Source: Kiritimatiellota bacterium (GTDB taxonomy: Bacteria; Verrucomicrobiota; Lentisphaeria; Victivallales; JAADHT01). Taken from it: 12,849 nucleotides of DNA. The translations under genes were made by a program, and so were the position numbers. The stretch lies in assembly GCA_013151705.1 (NCBI GenBank), contig JAADHT010000053.1, positions 1-12,849 of the forward strand, given 5' to 3'. A model generated the notes under the pieces. The model was not told where the DNA came from. It saw only the letters and a program-made list of their open reading frames with translations, and made no database searches. Shown in pieces: positions 1-5,717 of the stretch (position 1 is its first letter; each line of letters starts with the position of its first letter).

Positions 1-311
1 CTGTCAAGAGCTCCGCGAACTATGTGATAACGAACCCCCGGCAGATCCCTCACGCGTCCACCTTTGACCAGCACGACCGAGTGCTCCTGAAGATTATGAC
101 CCTCGCCACCGATGTAGGCCGTGATCTCCTCGCCGTTGGTCAGCCTGACTCTCGCGATTTTACGCAAAGCCGAGTTCGGCTTCTTGGGAGTTCTGGTCGT
201 GACCTGCAGGCAAACCCCGCGGCGTTGCGGGCAGTTGCCCAGCGCTCTGGACTTGCTCTTGGTCGTCTTTCTCCGCCTGCCGTGTCTAACTAACTGATTG
301 ATTGTTGGCAT
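1..311 (-). CDS. rpsL: 30S ribosomal protein S12 (3' end outside window)
   Basis: Ribosomal protein S12 of the 30S decoding centre. The minus-strand translation starts MPTINQLVRHGRRRK and holds the hallmark S12 segments PKKPNSALRK, VRLTNGEE, YIGGEGHNLQEHSVVL and GGRVRDLPGVRYH. The lysine pair of the PKKPNS loop, where streptomycin-resistance changes occur in other bacteria, is the usual one. About 103 of the normal 123-125 codons are present; the frame reaches ...HIVRGALD at the left edge with no stop, so the gene is cut only by the window. The ATG at 309-311 is supported by an AGGAAG Shine-Dalgarno (complement of 319-324) 7 nt upstream. In most bacteria rpsG and fusA follow. Here no gene lies immediately upstream, so rpsL is probably the first gene of its operon. 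Identification is secure. Confidence 0.97.
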   Translation of the reverse strand, partial: MPTINQLVRHGRRRKTTKSKSRALGNCPQRRGVCLQVTTRTPKKPNSALRKIARVRLTNGEEITAYIGGEGHNLQEHSVVLVKGGRVRDLPGVRYHIVRGALD

Positions 312-332
312 TCTATATCTTCCTAAATTTTC

Positions 333-351
333 CGCCCTTTTTCACAGGGCG
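333..351 (-). promoter_or_regulatory. Hairpin in the rpsL leader
   Basis: A perfect 6-bp inverted repeat, CGCCCT / AGGGCG with a 7-nt loop, lies about 22 bases upstream of the rpsL start codon within its presumed 5' UTR. No T-run follows on either strand, so it is not an intrinsic terminator. It may be an mRNA leader structure or chance. Confidence 0.3.
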
Positions 352-396
352 AGTTTCAACTCAAATAATCCCACGCAAACCCGAAAACGGGCCCAT

Positions 397-424
397 AGTC
401 TAGTACCTATTTGCGATATTGCAA
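397..424 (-). promoter_or_regulatory. Candidate promoter of the rpsL operon
   Basis: On the minus strand, TTGCAA (419-424; 4/6 to the -35 consensus) is separated by 16 bp from TAGACT (397-402; 4/6 to the -10 consensus). It reads toward rpsL and would give a leader of roughly 80 nt that includes the AGGAAG ribosome-binding site. Placement fits, but the match is only moderate. Confidence 0.4.
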
Positions 425-641
425 CCCGGTTTTGAAAAAACTTGGAAAAAATTTCAGCGGGGGGAAATAACTCGGCAAACCATCTGCCCGCGCGAACAGA
501 GAATCGGTAAAGAAAAACAAGGGCGGAACAGGCTCGCGTTTGCTTTACTTGTCAGTCTGGCGAATTTCAAGATTACGTGGAACCCGTCGACGCCGGCTTT
601 TCCGCCAGTGACGGGATTTTTCAATTTGTGACGCGGCAAAA

Positions 642-1244
642 CTACAGACCGGATAGAACGGACTTTGCCGGATGCGCGGGAATGACGTTGAGTGTTTTCG
701 CGAAGGAACCGCGAGCGTCGAGCCGATCGCCAACGACAAATTCGGAAAGAGCTACGGTCTGTTCGTTTCCAAAAAGACAAGGCGAACCTTCACGCGTCGG
801 CGACTCGGGGCATCCAAACGAGCTCCATCCCCATTTCGGCGTGTCGTGTAGAAACTTAAGGAGCAGTTCGGATTTGACGGCGGCATGTTCCGGGCTGTCC
901 CAGAGATTGTTGATTTCATTCGGATCGCTTTCCAAATCGAACAACTCGCCGTAAGGGTGGTTTCTATAGTTGGTTTTCTCGTCGCGCAGGTGGGATTGGC
1001 ATCCGTGGCAGCCACTGCCGTCCTTCTCTTGAAAAATGGAGGAATCCGGATTTTCCATCTGAGTCATTTTGAAATGCGGCGGATTTTTCTTGTGTTCCCC
1101 TTCCGTGACGGCGGGTAGCGTGAGCTCGTCCGGATCGTACATTTTATCCCAAGGCTCCGAGACTAGACCCTGTTCGAAAAGGTCTCGCAGCCATGCCCCC
1201 ACTTGTTTCAAACTCACAGTCCTGCAATATTGATTCTTTATCAC
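642..1244 (-). pseudogene. Truncated, internally deleted sulfatase remnant
   Basis: An open frame of 200 codons whose residues about 27-135 (roughly 1166-840) match the family of large sulfatases common in Planctomycetes and Lentisphaerae. EPWDKMYDPDELTLP, EGEHKKNPPHF and CHGCQSHLRDE belong to the middle of such enzymes. HPYGELFDLESDPNEINNLW and the following KSELLLKFL belong to the C-terminus. In full-length relatives HLRDE is followed by well over 100 residues with metal-binding and substrate residues (typically YYGMVSLMD and a TSDHG motif) before the YGELFDL block. Here the two are joined directly at residues 88-95 (about 985-960). The N-terminal half, with the C-x-P-S-R formylglycine motif, is also absent; the first 26 residues come from a dispersed repeat and unrelated DNA. 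After about residue 137 the frame looks random. It cannot be an active sulfatase. Confidence 0.75.
1167..1194. repeat. Dispersed 28-bp repeat, copy A
   Basis: 28 bp identical to 4577-4604 and in the same orientation; core TGTTCGAAAAGGTCTCGCAG. Looser similarity continues on the right: CACTTGTTTC at 1200-1209 against CACTTATTTC at 4611-4620. The left edge at 1167 falls exactly where sulfatase homology starts, so the repeat forms the junction of the truncated gene. It is a short mobile-element end, a recombination scar or a genomic repeat; no transposase is nearby. Confidence 0.7.
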
Positions 1245-1264
1245 TGGGATTCGGCACTTTCGAT

Positions 1265-1292
1265 TTGAAGTTTTACGCGGTCGGGATATATT
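1265..1292 (+). promoter_or_regulatory. Promoter of the NSS transporter gene
   Basis: TTGAAG (1265-1270) and TATATT (1287-1292) with a 16-bp spacer. The -10 matches 5/6, the -35 matches 4/6. Transcription would start near 1299, about 34 nt before the ATG at 1333, leaving room for the GGAG ribosome-binding site at 1321-1324. A small inverted repeat, ATCGT-TTG-ACGAT (1297-1309), lies over the predicted start and could be an operator. Confidence 0.5.
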
Positions 1293-1332
1293 CCTGATCG
1301 TTTGACGATTAAACCGCTATGGAGAATTATCA

Positions 1333-2879
1333 ATGGCTGAGAACAAATTGGAAAGAGCGTTGTGGGGAAGCCGAATCGGTTTTCTCATGGCGGCGGTCGG
1401 CTCGGCGGTCACATCTGGCGATTCAGTTTTCAGGCGTATAAAAACGGCGGCGGCGCGTTTCTCGTGCCGTATTTCATCGCCTTGGTCGTCGCGGGTATTC
1501 CGTTGATGATTTTGGAATACGCTCTCGGGCACAGTCAACGCGGTTCGACGCCATTGGCGTTCCACAAGATATCCAAACGCTGGGAGTTCGCCGGTTGGTG
1601 GATGCCGATAGTCGCCACGATGGGCATTCTATTCTTTTATTCAGTCGTCATAGCCTGGTGTCTCGATTATTTCGTGTTCTCGTTTAGTCTTGCTTGGGGA
1701 GCGGAACCCTCGAAGTTTTTCGACACCTATCTCGGAGCCACCAGCGGCGCCGATATACTCGGCGGATTGAACATTCACGTGTTGATATCCACCGCCATAA
1801 TATGGTTTCTCTGTTGGTTAATCTGTTTTCGCGAGGTGAACCACGGTATAGAGAAGGCGTGCCTGGTGTTTATGCCGCTACTTCTCGTTCTCACAGCCAT
1901 TCTCGTTGGCACGGCGGTTACGCTTGATGGGGCGGGCGCGGGAATCGCGCAGTACCTGAAACCCGACTGGGACAAGATAAATTTCATAAAAAACTTCAAC
2001 AACTCGGCGGTGTGGGATGTCTGGACATCCGCGTTCGGGCAGATATTCTTCACACTCTCGCTCGGTTTCGGGATCATGATCACCTACGCCAGCTACCTTC
2101 CGAAAAAGACGGATATCACAGGTAACGCGTTATGGATTTGCATCGCGAACTGCGCGTACTCCATATTCGCGGGATTCGCGGTTTTCGGGATTCTAGGATT
2201 TATGGCGAAAACCCAGGGCGTTCCTTTGGACCAAGTGGCGACGAAAGGCGGAGGACTCGCTTTCATCGTCTATCCGCAGGCGATCAATCAACTCCCGTTT
2301 TCAGAGTTGGGCAAGGGATTGTTCGGAGCCGCGTTTTTTCTAGCTCTAGTCATCGCTGGTTTATCCTCGGCCATCTCTCTTATCGAAGCGTTCGTTTGCG
2401 CTGTGACAGACAAATTCAACGTCCACCGCGGCGGAGTCGTGACGTTCATTTGCGTCGGCGGCTATATGGGCAGTATGATTTACGCCACCGGCGCGGGTCC
2501 GCACATACTGGATTTGGTCGATCATTACGCGAACCACGCGTTGATAATGGGGGGAATTCTCGAATGCGTGCTGGTAGGATGGATAATGAAAGTGGAAATC
2601 GCCAGAAAACACGTGAACGGTTCCGGAGGCCTGCATCTACCAAAAGTCTGGAACTACACCGTTAAATTCGTGACTCCGGCTATATTGACACTGATACTGT
2701 TTCTAGCTCTAAAATCGGATGTGGAGACTTTCACCGCCAAGGATTTCAAATACGCGCCAACAATCATATATGGAATTAGAACAGTCGCCTTCACTCTCCT
2801 TTTCGCATGGGGGTTCGCCTCGTTTAAATGGTACCGCAAAGCCGCGCACAAACCGGAGGACGAGCATCTGCTGACGTGA
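1333..2879 (+). pseudogene. Na+-dependent NSS/SNF-family transporter, frameshifted in TM1
   Basis: A 12-TM neurotransmitter:sodium symporter-family protein, normally a Na+-coupled amino-acid importer of the inner membrane (LeuT relatives). It starts at ATG 1333 with GGAG 8 nt upstream: MAENKLERALWGSRIGFLMAA, then VGSAV. The next codons should read GLGN before IWRF, but the GTC codon at 1408-1410 is followed directly by ACATCTGG. The sequence continues in another frame (IWRFSFQAYKNGGGAF... to the stop at 2877-2879). The missing bases amount to about 10 nt (GGN CTN GGN A). The loss falls in the unwound TM1 segment that binds Na+ and substrate in LeuT. The remaining ~490 codons are open and conserved (GIPLMILEYALGH, IFFTLSLGFGIMITYASY, AIVIAGLSS-like TM8 region), so the lesion is recent or an assembly fault. 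A GTG at 1362 gives an open frame but an out-of-frame N-terminus. Confidence 0.85.
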
Positions 2880-3034
2880 CAAACTTATGGAGGGACGTAG
2901 CTGAGGAAGTAATCTGAATCACCAACAAAATCAGTTCTACGGACGGCTAACCGCCGCCGCGGACTTTAGTGTTCACGGCAAGATGCAAATCAAGAGGTTT
3001 ATCCGCGATAATCTCGTGATGGGAGAATAAGCTA

Positions 3035-3514
3035 GTGCGTTGTCCGCAATGCCAGTGTTTGGAGGATAAAGTGGTGGATTCGCGCGCCGTCAAAGACGGT
3101 GCGGGAGTGCGCAGACGCCGGGAATGCGCCAACTGCGGACACCGCTACACGACCTACGAGGGCATAATCCACGCGGAACTGAAGGTAGTCAAAAAAGACG
3201 GAGAGCTCCGCGAGGAGTTCGACCGCGAGAAACTGCGTCTGGGCATTGAGAAGGCCTGCTGGAAACGCCCAGTGAGTTCGGAGGACATCGAAAAGCTCAC
3301 AGAGAGGATCATTCGCGGAGTCGAGGCCGATTTCGACCGCGAGGTTCCGAGCAGCGAGATCGGAAAAAGAATAATGGAGTCGTTGCGCGAGGTCGACGAG
3401 GTGGCATACGTACGCTTCGCCTCGGTGTATCGCCGCTTCAAAGACATCGAACAGTTCATCGAGGAGATAAAAACCCTTGGCGGCGGCGCTCTCTCCTCCG
3501 AAACCCGCCGCTGA
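3035..3514 (+). CDS. nrdR: NrdR transcriptional repressor
   Basis: ATP/dATP-sensing zinc-ribbon repressor that binds NrdR boxes in front of ribonucleotide reductase genes. The N-terminal ribbon has Cys3 and Cys6 (MRCPQC) and Cys31 and Cys34 (ECANCGHRYTTYE), with the family signature VVDSR and RRRREC between them. Residues about 49-139 form the ATP-cone: VVKKDGELREEFDREKL, ACWKRPVSSEDIEKL, and the closing VDEVAYVRFASVYRRFKD. At 159 residues the length is normal. The start is GTG, chosen because the protein must begin M/V-RCPxC; a GGGAGA ribosome-binding site (3021-3026) lies 8 nt upstream. No ribonucleotide reductase gene and no clear pair of NrdR boxes occur in this window. The gene probably stands alone or is followed at a distance by the LolA-like gene. 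Confidence 0.97.
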   Translation: MRCPQCQCLEDKVVDSRAVKDGAGVRRRRECANCGHRYTTYEGIIHAELKVVKKDGELREEFDREKLRLGIEKACWKRPVSSEDIEKLTERIIRGVEADFDREVPSSEIGKRIMESLREVDEVAYVRFASVYRRFKDIEQFIEEIKTLGGGALSSETRR

Positions 3515-3788
3515 GTCGCGCCATGCCCAATTGGAACGCCATATTTGGATTCACGCGTTTTGGAATACTTTGACCGCGTCGCACTACTCATCGAGATTTT
3601 CTCTTGAGGCTAAGCGTTGTTTGTCAAATGTTCAACGTATTATTCGCCCATCTTATTTTAGAAGGGTTTTCGAAGTTCCAATCGTGAAAAATAGTGAAAA
3701 TTGGTTGATTTCATTCGCGATTGGTCGATATCGGAGACAATATGCGCCCCCCTTATCATCACATCTACAAACAGGACATATTTTGAAC

Positions 3789-4571
3789 ATGAAATTCGCG
3801 ATAACCATCTGTTTCGCGGTGTGGGGATTTTCCGCGACATTCGCGGAGCGTCAATCCACATCCGCGGACGCGACACGAAGGCCAGTCAAAAAAAACGCGC
3901 TTCCCCGGATTGCTTCACAGCGGAATTCGCGGACAAAAACGGGTGCTTCCCAAAAAAACAAAACGAAAAACGACGACACCGAAAACAGCGTCGCCATCAA
4001 ACGGAAGCTGAAAACGAAATTGTCGAATCTGCAGCGCGCGATGGCGCCGGTAACCGGGATAGACGCGGATTTCAAGCAGTTGAAAAAACTCTCGATTTTC
4101 TCGAAAACGCTTCTGATAACCGGAAAGATGACCATCAGAACGCCCCACTACTTCAAATGGGAGATATCGACGCCGCTGAAATCGTCCTTGGTAGTGGACG
4201 GCGACAACGTCAGCACTTGGGACGAGGAGGCGAACGAGAAGATCACGATGTCGCTGAAGGACAATCCGGTCGCCGGAAGCGTATGGACTCAGATGGACGC
4301 GTTTTTCATGGGGCGCTACGACAAATTGGGAAAATTGTACGACATCGAATTGATCACGGACTCTCCTCTAACGCTGAGATTCAAACCGTGGACGAAACCA
4401 CTCTCGACTATAATGAAAAACGTGATCCTCGTCTTCGGCGAAATCAACGGTCGCGCCTACCTCAAAAAAGTTGTGATGATCGAAAACGGAGGGGATTCGA
4501 CCACTATAGATTTTATGAACGTCAAACTGCGAACCGCGAAATCCGCGGATAAAAACATTTTCAATCGCTAA
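3789..4571 (+). CDS. LolA-like outer-membrane lipoprotein carrier family protein
   Basis: A 260-residue exported protein of the LolA fold. Residues 1-19 (MKFAITICFAVWGFSATFA) form a signal peptide ending in an AxA-like site. Residues about 20-80 are a basic, Lys/Arg/Thr-rich stretch. The LolA-type domain runs from about 85 on: FKQLKKLSIFSKTLLITGKM (the 'xxx-G-x-f/m' strand), PHYFKWEISTPLKSSLVVDG, a mid-domain DAFFMGRYDKLGKLYDIE, and the terminal LRFKPW...FGEINGRAYLKKVVMIENGGDSTTIDF strands. It probably binds lipid or lipoprotein acyl chains in the periplasm; whether it is true LolA or one of the LolA-related side families is not settled. The frame is open back to 3477, but ATG 3789 is chosen because it alone gives a signal peptide. 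The ribosome-binding site is weak (AGGA 3773-3776). Confidence 0.75.
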   Translation: MKFAITICFAVWGFSATFAERQSTSADATRRPVKKNALPRIASQRNSRTKTGASQKNKTKNDDTENSVAIKRKLKTKLSNLQRAMAPVTGIDADFKQLKKLSIFSKTLLITGKMTIRTPHYFKWEISTPLKSSLVVDGDNVSTWDEEANEKITMSLKDNPVAGSVWTQMDAFFMGRYDKLGKLYDIELITDSPLTLRFKPWTKPLSTIMKNVILVFGEINGRAYLKKVVMIENGGDSTTIDFMNVKLRTAKSADKNIFNR

Positions 4572-4576
4572 CGCTC

Positions 4577-4604
4577 ACCCTGTTCGAAAAGGTCTCGCAG
4601 CCAT
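4577..4604. repeat. Dispersed 28-bp repeat, copy B
   Basis: Identical over 28 bp to copy A at 1167-1194, same orientation. It begins 5 bp after the stop codon of the LolA-like gene, again at the edge of a coding unit. Similarity to copy A resumes at 4611-4620 after a 1-nt offset. Confidence 0.7.
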
Positions 4605-4616
4605 TGTGGACACTTA

Positions 4617-4657
4617 TTTCGAGTGTGAGGCCGCGTTTTTCGAGCTTGCGAGGCCGC
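4617..4657. repeat. Imperfect tandem duplication next to repeat copy B
   Basis: Two adjoining copies of a TTTCGAG...GAGGCCGC unit: TTTCGAGTGTGAGGCCGC (4617-4634) and TTTCGAGCTTGCGAGGCCGC (4638-4657), differing by a 2-nt insertion and substitutions. It follows directly from the dispersed repeat and may belong to the same element. Confidence 0.5.
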
Positions 4658-4673
4658 TACTTTGGAGCAAACG

Positions 4674-4706
4674 CTTGCTTGACTATTCTCTCCAAGCAAG
4701 TATTTT
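4674..4706 (+). terminator. Palindrome plus T-run after the LolA-like gene
   Basis: Perfect 8-bp inverted repeat CTTGCTTG (4674-4681) / CAAGCAAG (4693-4700) with an 11-nt loop, followed by TATTTTTAATTT. The shape fits an intrinsic terminator about 100 nt after the LolA-like stop. The stem is only half G/C, so strength would be modest. The same bases can be read as a promoter (separate entry). Confidence 0.5.
4679..4706 (+). promoter_or_regulatory. Possible moxR promoter overlapping the palindrome
   Basis: TTGACT (4679-4684; 5/6) and TATTTT (4701-4706; 4/6) with a 16-bp spacer, 87 bp upstream of the moxR ATG. The palindrome at 4674-4700 covers the -35 and spacer, which is where an operator would lie. 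A small hairpin, CCGCT-TTC-AGCGG (4754-4766), sits in the resulting leader. Confidence 0.35.
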
Positions 4707-4792
4707 TAATTTCCGGAAACAGAGTCGAGCCAACGGTGGAATCATAATGTTTTCCGCTTTCAGCGGGGGACATTTGACTTAAAGGAATATTT

Positions 4793-5716
4793 ATGGAAGA
4801 ATTAAAAAAACTGAAAAGCAATCTGGGATTGGTGATCAAAGGAAAAAACGAGGTTGTGGACTTGGTGGTTTGCGCTCTCTGCGCCGGTGGCAACGTTCTG
4901 ATGGACGATGTGCCGGGTGTCGGAAAAACAACGCTTGCCAAGGCGTTGGCCAGTTCGATACACGGTAGATTCCAGCGGGTGCAGTTCACGCCGGATTTGT
5001 TGCCTTCCGACATAACCGGAATCTCGATCTTCAATCCGAAAAACGCGGAATTCCATTTCAGGAAAGGACCGATATTCGCCAACGTGTTTCTAGCCGACGA
5101 GATCAACCGAGCCTCGCCCAGGACGCAGTCGGCGCTGCTCGAGGCGATGAACGAGGGGCAGGTCACGGTCGAGGGGAAAACGTATCCGCTGCCGAAACCG
5201 TTTCTGGTGATAGCGACGCAGAACCCCATCGAGTACCAGGGCACATATCCGCTTCCCGAGGCGCAACTCGATCGATTCGCGATACAACTGGAGATAGGTT
5301 ATCCCGACGCTGAGGCCGAGACGGAGATAATGCGGTCCAGACGCGGAGTTGATCCCTTGGACGCCTTGAAGCCGGTGATCGACACCGACGCGATATCCGC
5401 GGCGCAGAAGAAAATATCCGTGATCGAGGTGGAGCGAAGCGTCGAGGCTTACATCGTTCAGATCGTCCGAGCCACGCGGGAAGACATCCGCATCCGATTG
5501 GGCGCCAGTCCGCGTGCGCTTCTCTCGCTCACTCGCTGCTCGCAGGCGAAAGCGTTTCTGGACGGAAGAGATTTCGTAACTCCGGACGATGTTCGCAAAA
5601 TGGCTCCTCACGTCCTCTCGCACAGAATAATACTGGACAACAAGGTGAAGTATTCCGGAGCGAAAAAGAAAGAGATATTCGAAAGCGTCCTGTCGAAAAT
5701 AGCGGTTCCGCTGTAA
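4793..5716 (+). CDS. MoxR-family AAA+ ATPase
   Basis: Cytoplasmic AAA+ ATPase of the MoxR class, chaperone-like proteins that usually act with VWA-domain partners to mature or insert metal ions or cofactors. Walker A is PGVGKTTLAK (41-50). Walker B is NVFLADEINRA (about 97-107). Sensor 1 is VIATQNP (139-145), and the arginine-finger segment is PLPEAQLDRF (about 153-162). The C-terminal lid carries GASPRALLSLTRCSQAKAFLDGRDFVTPDDV. At 307 residues it is full length. ATG 4793 follows AAGGA (4782-4786) at good spacing. The usual downstream DUF58, VWA (BatA/BatB) and transglutaminase genes are missing: the next gene is convergent and its stop lies 1 bp away. Family assignment is secure; the client is unknown. 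Confidence 0.93.
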   Translation: MEELKKLKSNLGLVIKGKNEVVDLVVCALCAGGNVLMDDVPGVGKTTLAKALASSIHGRFQRVQFTPDLLPSDITGISIFNPKNAEFHFRKGPIFANVFLADEINRASPRTQSALLEAMNEGQVTVEGKTYPLPKPFLVIATQNPIEYQGTYPLPEAQLDRFAIQLEIGYPDAEAETEIMRSRRGVDPLDALKPVIDTDAISAAQKKISVIEVERSVEAYIVQIVRATREDIRIRLGASPRALLSLTRCSQAKAFLDGRDFVTPDDVRKMAPHVLSHRIILDNKVKYSGAKKKEIFESVLSKIAVPL

Positions 5717-5717
5717 C

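Larger units (their letters stand above)
312..641. other. Non-coding interval upstream of rpsL
   Basis: About 330 bp with no convincing gene. Short open frames on both strands show no recognisable protein. It holds the rpsL leader and candidate promoter (up to 424) and an imperfect inverted repeat at 583-615 (CCCGTC / GACGGG outer arms). On the plus strand that repeat is followed by ATTTTTC, giving a weak terminator-like shape, but no plus-strand gene precedes it. The part from about 430 to 641 looks like decayed intergenic DNA continuing from the sulfatase remnant. Confidence 0.5.

Noticed and set aside
583..615. Inverted repeat followed by ATTTTTC as a terminator
   Set aside because: No plus-strand gene lies upstream, and only the outer 6 bp pair well.
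1302..1330. TTGACG-N17-AATTAT as promoter of the NSS gene
   Set aside because: The -10 would lie 2 bp from the ATG and overlap the spacing after GGAG; the 1265-1292 promoter fits better.
2983..3030. Small open frame MQIKRFIRDNLVMGE just before nrdR, open upstream to about 2905
   Set aside because: Only 15 codons from its ATG, no ribosome-binding site, and no recognisable family; NSS-associated small subunits look different and should follow the transporter directly. The 155-bp gap is treated as non-coding.
3154..3591. 145-codon open frame on the minus strand, Ser/Arg-rich
   Set aside because: It is the antisense shadow of nrdR, which has full family motifs; the Ser-rich composition is typical of a reversed frame.
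3477..3788. N-terminal extension of the LolA-like frame back to 3477
   Set aside because: It overlaps the end of nrdR, has no family-like sequence and would bury the signal peptide that starts at 3789. A weak TATTAT (3638-3643) in this gap has no acceptable -35.
4657..5244. 195-codon minus-strand open frame over the start of moxR
   Set aside because: Antisense shadow; the plus frame carries Walker A, Walker B, sensor 1 and the arginine-finger segment.
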